Source: Folioceros fuciformis
Lineage: Eukaryota > Anthocerotophyta > Anthocerotopsida > Anthocerotales
Length of the DNA stretch: 64,000 bases
Reading direction: 5' to 3'
NCBI GenBank assembly: GCA_049999805.1
Contig: JBNGIO010005494.1
Span: 1 to 64,000, forward strand
Both the position numbers and the translations under genes were made by a program. How positions within the stretch are numbered: the first letter of the stretch is position 1; the number at the start of each line of letters is the position of its first letter. Positions 1 through 11,084 of the stretch are shown one piece after another. The notes under the pieces are model-generated. The model was not told where the DNA came from. It did no database searches and saw only the letters and a program-made list of their open reading frames with translations.

Positions 1-1906
1 CTTCTCCACACCAGCTATAGCGCGCACTAGGCCATGGAGCCAGGCAGCATCCGAGCTCAACGTTTCCAGTCGGGAGGATACGTGAGCTCGCAGCTGTAAA
101 CTGCGGAGCCGGGCTCCGGGATTCCTAACCAGCCAGGAACGCGGTGCCCTTGACGAGTTCGTTCCTTCGAAAGTATCACGCAACTATGCGTCTGACCACG
201 TCGTGGTTGACAATACCATCAGCTTATGAAGGGCTTTGGCGTGCATGGATCAACATAGAGAGTAAACAAAATCCATAGATAGATATACACGCGTCATCAT
301 ATGATAGTTTCCATGAAACAAGCTTTATGAAAGACAAAACATTGAACAAAAGTTTGATCTACCCTGTTGGTGAGATATAATTTGATGAGGTTTGGAATTA
401 GTTCTATCTCAGGATAACTTCAACAAGCTAAGATATTTGGGCCTACCACATAGAAGGAATTCACACGAAGGGTGAAAAACATGCAAATGAAGTCTTCTAC
501 ACTATAACTGCTCTAAAACTTGTTTCACACTCAATCCCTTTATTGCAGCGATGGCTTATGATAACTAATTGAATGTTGAGTCTTTCAATTGCGAATGAAC
601 ATGGAGAGGTTTGAGGTAGCCCACATTTGCCTTTCTGCTTATTTGTACTTCATCACATGCTAACATTGTATAAGGACTAAACAAGTCAATGACATACAAA
701 AACTTGTAAATACTTGCGATCATAGTGATCATTCTCTTGCTAGTAGAGAGAATTAAAAAGCATGAAACCAATCTAGTTGAACCTCCTAGATGCATGGTAG
801 AGGGTTTTACAAGTGTGAAAGTCCATAAGCTTTCTCCCTTGTAAGATAGACATATTTTCATTCCTTGGCTCTTTAAGACCTATGGGGCCATGAGCAAGGA
901 CTTTTCAAGGTTCATCAAAGAGTGCACAAAGGTTTATCATAGTCATAGGGATGAGGTTCTTCTTCTTTTTTTTGAACAACAATAAGTCAGACAGGTCAAG
1001 TGGCTTCTTTGACATTGGTGGTAGATGACCTTTTGTAATTCTACATCATAACATTTGGGAGCAGTAGATAATTTTTGAGAATGATGTTCAAAGGACCTAA
1101 GTACCCTTTTTAGCCTTTGGCCATACTGTGGCCGTTTCTATATGTTTGGAGTAGATGAGACTTTCTATCTCTTTTTTAATAATAGAAAATAATCCATACA
1201 ACCAATAATTGCTGATCTTCTCTAGTATGGTGTAGCTATTTCTTGACCACCAAATTTTGGTTGATAGAGGATATTTTGAGTCTAATCCATGTTGGTTTGG
1301 TGGTATGCGAAAGCTTGTTTCCCGATCTCGTTTTCTTGGGATAAAGTCTCATTTGGGTCTGAAAACCATCTTCATCGGATAACAGGAGCCATCATAAACG
1401 CCGAGAAACCTACATAAATGAGTGACTCCAAAGCCCCGAGGATAGACGCGACAGTGGCAGACTCCTCTGTCTTGTCACGAGCAAGTTGGGTTTCCGGAGG
1501 CATTTTTTGTGAGAGGAAATCCACACATTTGGGGCACAGAAGGCTAATGGACGGTCAGATGTAGGAGGAGAGGGCCCGACTACAGCTGGATGCGGTATGC
1601 GTCCTTGTCCGCAATAATCAGCTTGGCGAACGGGATAGAGCCCCACCAGGAACTTATCTCTCCCTCACGAAGGGCCTTCAACCATCCGCCTATCGCGAAT
1701 AACCAGGCTTCTTCGCGGGCTCTCGAAGTTCTCCGCGCCTTGCTTTGCTTCCAGCAATCCAGGCGACTAGCGCGGACCGGGCGAGGCGAGGCAAGGTTAG
1801 GGAGGTGCGCTAGTCCTGGGATTCACCTCTCTGCCTGCCTCCGCCTGATTCCAGCACCTGAGCAGAGGTGCCGGTTCCGGTCCGGGGACAGTGCAAGCCG
1901 CGCACC
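1..1906. other. AT-rich gene-poor stretch and upstream region of the glycolate oxidase gene
   Basis: No convincing gene was seen here. Bases 1 to about 1350 are AT-rich with only short open frames, the longest about 98 codons on the minus strand at 565-861 and without a recognisable domain. From about 1400 the base composition turns GC-rich, and this part is likely promoter and 5' leader of the glycolate oxidase gene that starts at 1907. No transposon ends or RNA genes were recognised. Confidence 0.5.
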
Positions 1907-4023
1907 ATGGCGGACCAGGTGGTGAATGTGACCGAGTACCAGGAGCTGGCCAAGCAGAAATTGCCCAAGATGGTCTACGACTACTACGCCTCCGGGGCCG
2001 AGGACGAGTGGTCCTTGAAGGAGAACCGGCATGCGTTCGAGAGGATTCGGTGAGTGAATTCCTTCACGTCTCGCGGGGCTCAGTGTCCCGGGAGCAGGAC
2101 TTCCGGGCTCTTAGCATTGCGGTGGGTGGGGTTTGCTGATGCTGTTCCTGACGCTGCGGCCCGGTGCGGTGAAGGTTCCGTCCGCGTATCCTGGTGAATG
2201 TCACCAACGTGGACCTCTCCACCACCGTGCTCGGGTTTAAGATTTCTATGCCCATCATGTTGGCTCCCACCGCAATGCAGAAGATGGCGCATCCGGAAGG
2301 TAAGTGTTTGCGGCTTTGGATCCCTTGCAGCTCCTGCGCTGTTGCGCTGTTCCTGTCCGGGTGGGTGGATCGAATTTGGTCTTGTGTGGCCTGAATGCGG
2401 AGCTTTGTGGTTGCTTACGTTGGGATATGCCAATTGTGTGTGAATGTGCAGGTGAGTTGGCTACTGCGAGAGCTGCTGCAGCTGCGGGGACCATTATGGT
2501 GGGCTTGCTGCGGATTGGGTGGAGGTGACTTTTGTGTTCCTTGAGGTAGTGTGGCAGCGCTGGACTGAGCGTGTCTGGGTGGTGCAGACGCTGTCCTCTT
2601 GGGCAACCAGCAGTGTGGAGGAAGTCAGTTCCGTGGGCCCTGGCGTCCGGTTCTTCCAGCTCTATGTGAGTTTGTTTTCCGATGGTGCTGTTGAGGCTGT
2701 GTCGGTCGGTGTGGTGCAGGGCTGAGTGTGGGAACTGCGTCGTTGTGCAGGTGTACAAAGACAGGAGTGTGGTGGCTCAGCTTGTCCGTCGAGCAGAGCT
2801 TGCGGGGTTTAAGGCCATTGCCCTCACTGTGGACACGCCTCGGCTTGGACGGAGGGAGGCTGATATTAAGAACAGGTGATGGTAGACGAGTTCATTCGCT
2901 GCAGACTGGATGCATGCAGCCTTTGAGCGGAGCAGTGGGCTGAAGTTTAGGTTTGGCTGTCACAGATTTGTTCTTCCGCCTCACTTGTCCTTGAAGAACT
3001 TCGAGGGACTGAACATTGGGAAGATGGACAAGGTGTGGAACATGGTTTCTGAGTTGGGGCTGGCTGGCTTTGTTCAGTATGGTCTTGTGCTGATGGGTGA
3101 CGTGTGTTGTGCCCGCGGTGGAACAGTCTGCCGAGTCCGGGCTGGCCACATATGTTGCCAGTCAAATTGACAGGTCTCTAACCTGGAAGGTACGCTGTAA
3201 TCCCCTCTTGATCTTGGGAGATCCTTGGGGTGCCGCACCATATGCTGCCGCAATTAAGGTGGTTTCTGACAATTCGCGTTCCTCCTCCAGGACGTGAAGT
3301 GGCTGCAGACCATCACCAAGCTGCCAATCCTGGTGAAGGGAGTTATCACCGGCGAAGACAGTGAGCATTGATCGTCGTGCTGCTCGGTTAGCACGTCCTT
3401 GAAAAGCTCCCTCTGACAAAAGAAGGCCCTGTCGTGCAGCCAAGATCGCTCTTCAGAATGGCGTTGCGGGTATCATAGTTTCGAATCATGGTGCCCGCCA
3501 GTTGGACTACGTACCTGCAACAATCTCTGCTCTGGAGGAGGTGGGAGCCTGTCGCATGCCATTGCGTTTTGCTGTGACTGTCGCAGCACCCCAAGACTGA
3601 CAAATTGAGCTCCGTTACACCGCCACCAGGTTGTGGCTGCCGCTGCAGGCAGAATCCCAGTCTTCCTGGACGGAGGAGTCCGACGTGGGACTGACGTGTT
3701 GAAAGCCCTAGCTCTGGGAGCTGCTGGAGTCTTCGTAAGTTGTCTCCCCAGAGACCATGGTTTCCTTCCAGGACTGCATGCAGGTTCTCGATTGGCAGCA
3801 CCTTGACTCATGTCCAATACGCTGGTTCATTGTTCAGGTGGGGAGACCCGTCGTCTTCGCCTTGGCCACTGCCGGGGAAGCTGGAGTCTCCAACATGCTT
3901 CGCATGCTTCGCGACGAGTTCGAGTTGGCCATGTCTCTGGCCGGGTGTACGAAGGTGTCCGAAATCAACCGCTCACACGTCCAGACCGAAGCTGAGCGGC
4001 TCAGACTGTCCTCCAGGCTGTAG
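1907..4023 (+). CDS. GOX: Glycolate oxidase ((S)-2-hydroxy-acid oxidase), peroxisomal
   Basis: This FMN enzyme oxidises glycolate to glyoxylate with release of H2O2 in the photorespiratory cycle. I reconstructed 11 exons with GT-AG introns that stay in frame: 1907-2049, 2175-2299, 2452-2498, 2588-2665, 2751-2875, 2966-3032, 3127-3189, 3291-3360, 3440-3540, 3630-3734, 3838-4023. They give 369 residues, the usual family size. The start gives [20 protein letters not shown], and Tyr24 falls at the position of the substrate-binding tyrosine of spinach GOX. The FFQLY motif, the catalytic-site [10 protein letters not shown] (His and Arg) and the FMN/phosphate-binding [12 protein letters not shown] are all present. 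The protein ends in Ser-Arg-Leu, a canonical type 1 peroxisomal targeting signal. Long-chain hydroxy-acid oxidases (HAOX) are the closest alternative; family membership itself is clear. Introns are only about 79-152 bases. Confidence 0.95.
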
Positions 4024-4204
4024 GGCAGAGTCACGTTCGCGTAGGCATGGCGGTGTCCATGGATGCCAGGACAATTCCAAAAAGGTTGTTGTAGCTGTAC
4101 GATGGCCTTCACTGGCCTGGGTGGATTAGTCACTTTCCAATTGTGACTGGGTGAAAGCTTGTATTGTAGCACTTCCCTCTCGTCATCTTTGTTCCAAGTA
4201 ACGC

Positions 4205-4210
4205 AATAAA
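4205..4210 (+). terminator. Candidate polyadenylation signal of the glycolate oxidase gene
   Basis: An AATAAA hexamer lies 182 bases after the stop codon of glycolate oxidase and about 190 bases before the next start codon. Position and sequence fit a poly(A) signal; usage is not shown by the sequence. The same 374-base spacer holds two copies of GGGACGAACGAGC (about 4230 and 4299), which may belong to the promoter of the downstream gene. Confidence 0.45.
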
Positions 4211-4397
4211 ATTCATCATCTTGCTCAGCTTGGGACGAACGAGCTCGAAGTTGCGACGAGCGCGGACGCACGCTGCCAGCAGTCGTTCTCCTGCTGTCGG
4301 GACGAACGAGCCCGACGCGCGGTGATGGAGGCTGTGAAGGTGACGGATCTCGGTCGAGCAGCAGGACGGATGTGAGGCTCACGGCTGAGGCGGAGCT

Positions 4398-7300
4398 ATG
4401 GAGTGGGCCAGTTTGCAGCACCTGGATCTTCAGCTGGTGGGGCGGGCGCCCCAGCAGCCGCACTGCGCAGCCTTCCACCCCACGCAGGCGCTGCTGGTGG
4501 TGGCCGCGGGGCGGGACATCGTGGAGTTCGATGCGCTCACAGGATGCAAGCTGGCCAACATCGACGTCGGGGCGCCTGTGCTGCGCATGGCCTACAGCCC
4601 CGCGGGGGGCCATGTGGTGCTGGCTGTGCTGGAGGATCTCACCATCAAGGGCTGGGATCTGGAGACGGACCATGTGAGCGTGCTCTTCTCCCCGGTCGAC
4701 CGCCGCTCTGGAGGACCCAACACGGAGGTGCACATCGCGCTCACTCCACTCCGGCCATGGCTCTTTTTCGGGGTGCACCGCCGGATGAGCGTCAACGTGG
4801 TGGGCACCGTGGAGGGCGTGAAGCAGGGCGCCAGGATCAAGGCGGATGTGAAGAAGCCCATCACCCAGTTGGCCTGCCATCCCCGCAACCCCGTGCTGTA
4901 TGTTGCTTACGCGGAGGGGCTCATCAAGGGCTACAACATCCATACCTTCAGCGTTGTGTACTCGCTGCTGGACCTCTCGGTGACCAGGCTGGTGGGAGCG
5001 GCGGCCTTCGCGTTCCACTCCTCCCTGGAGTGGATATTTGTGGGGGATCGGAGCGGCACGCTTCTGGCCTGGGATGTGTCTGTTCCGGCACGTCCGCTCC
5101 TCATCGGGACCACCCAGGCTCCTTTGGGGACTCCCGTATCTTCCCTGGCCTGGCATTCCATGTACAGTCTGCTGGTGGCGCTGTCTAAGGATGGTTCTGT
5201 TCAGGTGTACAGGCCGAGGGTTTTGTCTAACCCCAATCGGTCTCACTTGAGGGCTAACTTCTTTGAATCTGCCGGGATGGAGCCCTTGGAGCTAACCAAG
5301 CTGCTGGCACACAAGGGAGCTGTGTATCCTGTGCCTCGAATTGTGGACCTTGCTCTTCACCCTAAGTTGAACCTTGCAACTGTGCTTTTCACCAACGTGG
5401 CGGCTGGCGGGGATGACTCTAAGAGACGGTCTCCAGTTTCCAGAGAAGCTAGGAGGCAGCTCTTCGCTGTTCTGCAGAGTGCCAGAGGTGCTCCTGCGAC
5501 TGTGCTGAAGGAGAAGCTTGCGGTGCTGGGCTCTGTGACCAATATTATGGCCGACCAGCAGCAGCAGGGCAAAGGGAGCCAGTTGACCAACTCCGATTTT
5601 GCGAGGAAGGCCTTTCTGTATGGGAACTTGGCGGATGGACATGTGCGGGGTGGCCCGGTTCTCACCGTCCCTCTGCTCACTATCACTGACGAGAGCCACT
5701 TGCTTCGAGATATTCCTGTTAGCCAACCTGTGGATCTGGGATTGCGCTTCTTCAACTCGGAGGCCGGTATCTTTGAGTACCCGGTTAGAGCCTTTTTCAT
5801 GGACGGTTGTAATCTCATGGGCTATAACTTGTCATCTGGGGAGTATAACACGTACAAGAAGTTGTCTCCGTATGCTGCTGCTGGGACAGAGCGGACACCC
5901 AAGTACATGTTTTACAGTGCAAAGCAGCACCTCTTCCTCGTTTGTTTCGAGTGCCGTGGAGCTCCCAGTGAGGTTGTTATCTACAGGGATCCGGTTGCTG
6001 CACAGATGGTGGGCGAGCGCATCAACACTGTTGCAGGTCGTGATGCAGCTTTCCTTGGCCCTAAGGACAGACAGTATGCCGTCCTTGATGACAATGGTGA
6101 GGAGCTTATTGTGCAATTTCTGGAGGAAGATCTCAGTACCGTGGCTGAGGTTGTCCAGCCTGTTGCGGACTCGGATGGAGTAGTATCACTACGTTTGGCT
6201 CCAAATGCTGCGTTGGGTGCGGATGTTCAGAAGCTTTCGGGAGGAAGTGATGGCCCGCACCTGCCAGCTGGTGTTGAGTCCAATGGCAGTGCGCAAATAG
6301 GGTCATATGGAGTAGAAGGAAAAGAGGCCTTGGATCCCCTGACCTTTTCAGAGCAGAATCCAGAAGGTGGGGTACATCCTGCCGGTGTGAAGCTTCCAGT
6401 GGGAAGTAGGGGCGTTTCAGGAACATTCTTCTTTGATTCCCCCGTTGAACGTATTTTTTCTACACCTTTAGAGTCACTCCTGGCCTATTCAAAGGCTGGG
6501 AGCCACATTGGGCTGGCAAGGATTTTAGCAGATGCGTCATATGTTGCTGATGGGCAAATGCTACCGACGAAAGTGGAAGAAGGCCGGAGTGTGAAATTGA
6601 AGCCGCTGGAAACAGTTCTTCAGCTGCGATGGCAGGAGACTCCAACTGGATTGGTGGCTGGAGTGATGACTACGCAGCGTGTCATGATACTTTCCTCCAA
6701 TTTGGATATTATATCCAGCAGCTCCACAGCTTTTGACAAATGCTTTCCTCCCTTCAAATCGCTTGTATGGCTAGGTCCAGCTTTGTTTTTCTCTACAGCA
6801 ACAGCGGTTTGTGTACTTGGGTGGGATGGGGTTGCTAGGTCTATCGTCTCCGTTGGCACACCTAATTATTCTTTGGTAGGGGCATTGAATGATCGGCTTC
6901 TTTTGGCTTGTGCGAATGAGCCAAATCCTCGGCAAAAGCAGGGTGTGGACATCAAAACCCGGCTTGTTGGGTTGCTGGAACCCCTGCTCATTGGGTGGAC
7001 CACATATCAGCAAACCTGGGATCCGAAGCTCGATCTCTCTGAAACAATCTATCAGCTGACCTCCAGATTTGATAGTACCAGAATAACACCACATTCACTG
7101 GATGCTTTGTCTATTGGTTCTCCTGTGTGTGCTGACCTTGCTGTGCAGCTTGCTCAGGCAGGGCCTCAGTTTTCCCAGGAGCTTAGATGCAATTATGCAG
7201 CCCAGGCGCATCGGTTTGCAATGGCAATTTCCATCTTGAAAGATGAATATGTGAGATCACGTGATTACCCAAGGTGCCCACCAACAACTCGCTTGTTCCA

Positions 7301-9431
7301 CCGGTTTAGAGAGCTGGCTCAGGCGTGCATTAGGTATGGGCAGTTTGACAGAGCAAAGGAGACTTTTGAAGTGATTTCAGACTTTGAAAGCATGTTCAAT
7401 CTATTTCTGTGTCACTCCAACCCAAGTGCTATGCGGCGGCTTGCACAAAAGCTGGAAGAGGTGGGTACAGACACAGAGTTGAAGCGGCAAGTAGAAAAGG
7501 TGCTGCTGGTGTGGTCGTCTGGATGGGCACAGGGAGGCGTGTTTGCCAATCTTGCTGCTGACAGCATGCTTCCTAAAGGTTCAGAATGGGCTGGTGGGAA
7601 CTGGGAGATAAAAAATCATCCGCCTGTGAAGAGTATGCCAGAGTGGGAGCTGTCGAATGAGGTGACAGCATACATGAAGACTGCAAATGGAGGCATCCCT
7701 ACTCTTATTCCAGATCATATTGGGGTGTATTTGGGTACTCTGAGAGGCAGGGGTACAGTGGTTGAAGTTAGGGATAACATGCTGGTGAAGCGCCTTGGGC
7801 AAACTTCGCAGGAAGACACAGGGGGTTCTGGGCGATCTGCTTCGAGCGTTTCAAGGAACTCTGATGATGGTAGTCAGTCTGGGGCTAAACACAAGTCTGG
7901 TGATGAAGCTGAAGGTGACGAGCAAACAAGAGCTGCTGAAGCATTCAAGAGGGGAATGTTTGCTGTTGACAACAGCAGCAGTGATGAGGAAGATGGAAGT
8001 AAGACGAAGAAAAGGTTCAGTATTCAAATTCGTGATAAGAGTGCAGCGGTTACAACGTTTGATGCCAACAAAGTCAAGGAGGCTACTCAAACGTTCAAAC
8101 TCAGTGCTGGATTGCCAAAGCCACAAAGGCGAACAGAGACACCTCCTGACTTGTTCCCTGGGCTTGCTTCCCCTGTTCCTGTTTCTGGTCAGGTACCACC
8201 ACTTGCACCAGCTCCTACGTTTAGACCCCAAGTGCCCATGGGCGTGGGTGCCGGATCAGGTCCAATCCCAGAGGACTTTTTTGAAGGAACAATACCGGCG
8301 GGAGCTGTCCCCCCGCCGACTGGAGGCCCTTTGTATCAGCCACCTCCTGGCCCTCCCTCCGGCACCTTCCAAGCATTTCCGTCAGCACAACCATCATTTA
8401 CAGCCACCTATCCCGGGGCGCCACAAGCGGTTGCATCAGGAGCTCCTGCTATCTTCGGTTCGGCTGAGCCATTCCAAGCAGCACCAAACCCTCCTCAGAA
8501 CCTGGAGTTGAGTGGAGGAATTGTGCCTCCAACATCACAAGGATTCCCAATGGACTTCGGGCTGCCAGATGGTGGGATTCCTCCTGAATCGGTTGTTACA
8601 ACAGGTGGCACCTTATCTGTTGATTTGGTCAGTGTTGAGGGCAAGGGAACGGTGGGAAGTGTCACAAATCTCGGATCGTTGGATAGCATTGTCAGCCAGA
8701 CAAAGAAGCCTCCAATGCCCACCACCACCAAGCCATCTCCAATTGTTACAAGGTATAAACCTGGACAGGTGCCAAGAGGAGCTCCGGCCTCGCAATGTTT
8801 CAAAGTTGGGGTAGCTCATATTGAGCAGAATCAACTCGTCGATGCTATGTCCTGTTTGGACGAAGCTTTTCTGGCTCTGGCGAAGGACCAATCGCTTGGG
8901 GTAAATGTGAAAGCACAAGCCAGGATATGTGCACAGTACAAGATTGCCGTCCTGCTCCTCCAGGAGATTGCTCGTCTGCAGAAAGTGGAACAAGGAAATG
9001 TGGGTGCAAAGGAGGAGATGGCAAGATTGTCCCGACACTTGAGCTCCTTGCCTCTGCAAGCCAAACATCGGATTACCTGCCTTCGAACAGCAATCAAGAG
9101 AAATATGGACGTGCAGAACTTTGCTTTCGCAAAGAAGTTGCTGGACCTTCTTCTGTCCAAAGCCCCAGCTAACAAGCAGGATGAGTTGAAAGTTCTAATC
9201 CAACTGTGTGTACAGAGGGGCTTGACAGACAGGACCATTGATGAGACAGAGGATGCCTCACAATTCTGTGCAGCGACCCTTGCTCGCCTTCCAACAATTG
9301 GGTATGACAGCTGCGACGTATGCGGATCCAAATTTTCAGCCTTGAACTCAGCAGGATGCAGTATATGTGGGATGGGCACTGTTGAGAGGTCCGATGCTGT
9401 GACAGGAGCTGTGTCATCACCCTTCATGTAG
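4398..9431 (+). CDS. TWD40-1: TWD40-1-like subunit of the TPLATE (TSET) endocytic adaptor complex
   Basis: A single uninterrupted 1,677-residue reading frame. The N-terminal ~350 residues form WD40-type beta-propeller repeats, opening with MEWASLQHLDL and containing FEDA/FDALTGCKLANIDVG and VLYVAYAEGLIKGYNIHT, which match the plant family typified by Arabidopsis At3g50590 (TWD40-1) as I remember it. The central part is alpha-helical, then a low-complexity stretch rich in Pro, Gly and Ser (about residues 1260-1420) follows. The C terminus has two CxxC pairs (CDVCG and CSICG), a probable zinc ribbon. TWD40-1 is a subunit of the TPLATE complex that drives clathrin-mediated endocytosis at the plasma membrane. 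The upstream leader is short, 374 bases from glycolate oxidase. Oddity: no intron over 5 kb, whereas neighbours have introns every 100-200 bases. TWD40-2 is shorter and a poorer match. Confidence 0.9.
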   Translation: MEWASLQHLDLQLVGRAPQQPHCAAFHPTQALLVVAAGRDIVEFDALTGCKLANIDVGAPVLRMAYSPAGGHVVLAVLEDLTIKGWDLETDHVSVLFSPVDRRSGGPNTEVHIALTPLRPWLFFGVHRRMSVNVVGTVEGVKQGARIKADVKKPITQLACHPRNPVLYVAYAEGLIKGYNIHTFSVVYSLLDLSVTRLVGAAAFAFHSSLEWIFVGDRSGTLLAWDVSVPARPLLIGTTQAPLGTPVSSLAWHSMYSLLVALSKDGSVQVYRPRVLSNPNRSHLRANFFESAGMEPLELTKLLAHKGAVYPVPRIVDLALHPKLNLATVLFTNVAAGGDDSKRRSPVSREARRQLFAVLQSARGAPATVLKEKLAVLGSVTNIMADQQQQGKGSQLTNSDFARKAFLYGNLADGHVRGGPVLTVPLLTITDESHLLRDIPVSQPVDLGLRFFNSEAGIFEYPVRAFFMDGCNLMGYNLSSGEYNTYKKLSPYAAAGTERTPKYMFYSAKQHLFLVCFECRGAPSEVVIYRDPVAAQMVGERINTVAGRDAAFLGPKDRQYAVLDDNGEELIVQFLEEDLSTVAEVVQPVADSDGVVSLRLAPNAALGADVQKLSGGSDGPHLPAGVESNGSAQIGSYGVEGKEALDPLTFSEQNPEGGVHPAGVKLPVGSRGVSGTFFFDSPVERIFSTPLESLLAYSKAGSHIGLARILADASYVADGQMLPTKVEEGRSVKLKPLETVLQLRWQETPTGLVAGVMTTQRVMILSSNLDIISSSSTAFDKCFPPFKSLVWLGPALFFSTATAVCVLGWDGVARSIVSVGTPNYSLVGALNDRLLLACANEPNPRQKQGVDIKTRLVGLLEPLLIGWTTYQQTWDPKLDLSETIYQLTSRFDSTRITPHSLDALSIGSPVCADLAVQLAQAGPQFSQELRCNYAAQAHRFAMAISILKDEYVRSRDYPRCPPTTRLFHRFRELAQACIRYGQFDRAKETFEVISDFESMFNLFLCHSNPSAMRRLAQKLEEVGTDTELKRQVEKVLLVWSSGWAQGGVFANLAADSMLPKGSEWAGGNWEIKNHPPVKSMPEWELSNEVTAYMKTANGGIPTLIPDHIGVYLGTLRGRGTVVEVRDNMLVKRLGQTSQEDTGGSGRSASSVSRNSDDGSQSGAKHKSGDEAEGDEQTRAAEAFKRGMFAVDNSSSDEEDGSKTKKRFSIQIRDKSAAVTTFDANKVKEATQTFKLSAGLPKPQRRTETPPDLFPGLASPVPVSGQVPPLAPAPTFRPQVPMGVGAGSGPIPEDFFEGTIPAGAVPPPTGGPLYQPPPGPPSGTFQAFPSAQPSFTATYPGAPQAVASGAPAIFGSAEPFQAAPNPPQNLELSGGIVPPTSQGFPMDFGLPDGGIPPESVVTTGGTLSVDLVSVEGKGTVGSVTNLGSLDSIVSQTKKPPMPTTTKPSPIVTRYKPGQVPRGAPASQCFKVGVAHIEQNQLVDAMSCLDEAFLALAKDQSLGVNVKAQARICAQYKIAVLLLQEIARLQKVEQGNVGAKEEMARLSRHLSSLPLQAKHRITCLRTAIKRNMDVQNFAFAKKLLDLLLSKAPANKQDELKVLIQLCVQRGLTDRTIDETEDASQFCAATLARLPTIGYDSCDVCGSKFSALNSAGCSICGMGTVERSDAVTGAVSSPFM

Positions 9432-10674
9432 ATGCTGGCCGAGGATGCTCCAAGTGGCCAGGGGCACCACACTCAGTTCTGGCTTCCAGTGACGGCCGGC
9501 CAGCCAGCCAGCACAGCACAGCACATCCATCATGAATGGACCAGGTGCTGTTGGCAGTGTCCATGCATTAGGTGTATTCTCGGTATGGGTCGGAGCTCGC
9601 CTGGGTGCGAGGGCGCGGTGAAGTTTCCACCAGTACTACTACAGGCTTTAAGGGTCTAAACAGGCATGATGGGGTGGAAGGCGGGCAAAGCGTCAGCAGC
9701 AGGTCAGGCTATTTTCGTGTTCCGTTTCATCCATGTGCCAAATGATCGATACTACCGTCCATTTGTCCTGACTTGAACAGTACCTATTTGATGCTTTCAG
9801 AGCTCCGACAAGTCATATTCCCCCTGAAGACCGCCGATGTCAGCTTGTTGGGATCAGTTCCCAAGGCCTGGTAGGCGACAGGACTCTTGCGTGACTCTCG
9901 TGTCTACATTTGAATTGGAATAACTCGTAAACTGTGACAGTTCGTAAGCCGACTCCAGAATGGAACAAGATGACCGAATCATTTCTTACTCCGGGAGGAG
10001 ACACAGGATTACTTAGCTACTCTGAAATCCGATACGCATCATGTTTTCGATGTCTGATTTCGTGCATGGCTGTACGGCTGTCGTACATAAATTTCCGACA
10101 CAAGTCGCTCCCCTCTCTGCGGGGAAATGGACATAACGAAGACCAGAAACCAAGCTGCCTTCGAGGACTTGTCACCAGCACGTCCTTTGTGTTGTGATGT
10201 CAATATCACAAAGGACCTCAAACCAGGTGGGCTACCAAGGAAATGGGGATGGCTGGTTCACGATCATGTTACATCTTTTATGCGAAATCAACGATTCGTT
10301 TTTAAGCGAACATAGCAAACCTTGTATCAAAAAGCGAAAACATTTTATTTTTATATTACTTACTTATCCGTTTACTGTAATTCTTCATCAAGAGATAACT
10401 CTACTATGGCATAGTATACCAAACCTGAAGAAAACTTTTAATAAAGAGTGAGTCTGTCCTTTTAATGATTTTAATGAAGAGGAAGACTGTCCACTTTAGA
10501 CTTGAGCACGAATGTTTAGCTTATGAAGAAAAAAATCCAAATGGGCAATTCATATGAGAATATCACTGGACGCGGGGGCTAAGGCCCTTTGTTTTAGGTA
10601 GAATGTTGGATTTTAATTAGAATGTTGGATGCGCGATGCAGTAGGCATCACACATATTGGTATAATGCTCCTAC
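9432..10674. other. Intergenic region after TWD40-1
   Basis: The first ~250 bases are presumably 3' untranslated region of TWD40-1. Beyond that the sequence becomes AT-rich and contains only short open frames (under 90 codons) without recognisable domains. No RNA gene or transposon end was identified. Confidence 0.4.
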
Positions 10675-10757
10675 AAAAGAATGGTATAATTTCTAGGACT
10701 TGCCCTATAAAAGAATGGTATAATTTCTAGGACTTGCGTGTTTCTAGGACTTGCGTG
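10675..10757. repeat. Short direct duplication (34-bp period)
   Basis: Two copies of a 29-base sequence starting AAAAGAATGGTATAATTTC begin at 10675 and 10709, followed by a shorter third piece (TTTCTAGGACTTGCGTG) near 10741. This is a local tandem duplication in non-coding DNA. Confidence 0.75.
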
Positions 10758-10892
10758 TTGATGCTGTTTCCAAGACGTGTTAATGTTGATCATGATGCCA
10801 TGAAGTGAGGCTCCGATGGCAGCACATTTATGGGTTGTGGGTTTACAATTCTTTTACCCAGTGATGATTGGTTTCGATTGATTGGTTTTGAT

Positions 10893-11084
10893 TGAATTCG
10901 GCATTCTGTGTGTGGAATTAACCTTGTGATGATTTGCAACTGAATTATGCGTTCTGTGTGTGGAATTAACCTTGTAATGTTTTGCGATTGAATTCTACGT
11001 TCTGTGTATGAAATTAACCTTGTGATGTTTTGCGACTAAATTCTGCGTTCTGTGTGTGGAGTTAACCCTATGATGTTTTGCGCA
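10893..11084. repeat. Four-copy 48-bp tandem repeat
   Basis: Four copies of an exactly 48-base unit start at 10893, 10941, 10989 and 11037. Each contains the core TTCTGTGTGTGGAATTAACC (with one to three changes) and ends near ATGTTTTGCG. The copies differ by several substitutions, so the array is old. It lies 190 bases beyond the 3' end of the UBX-domain pseudogene. It does not encode an obvious protein repeat. Confidence 0.85.
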
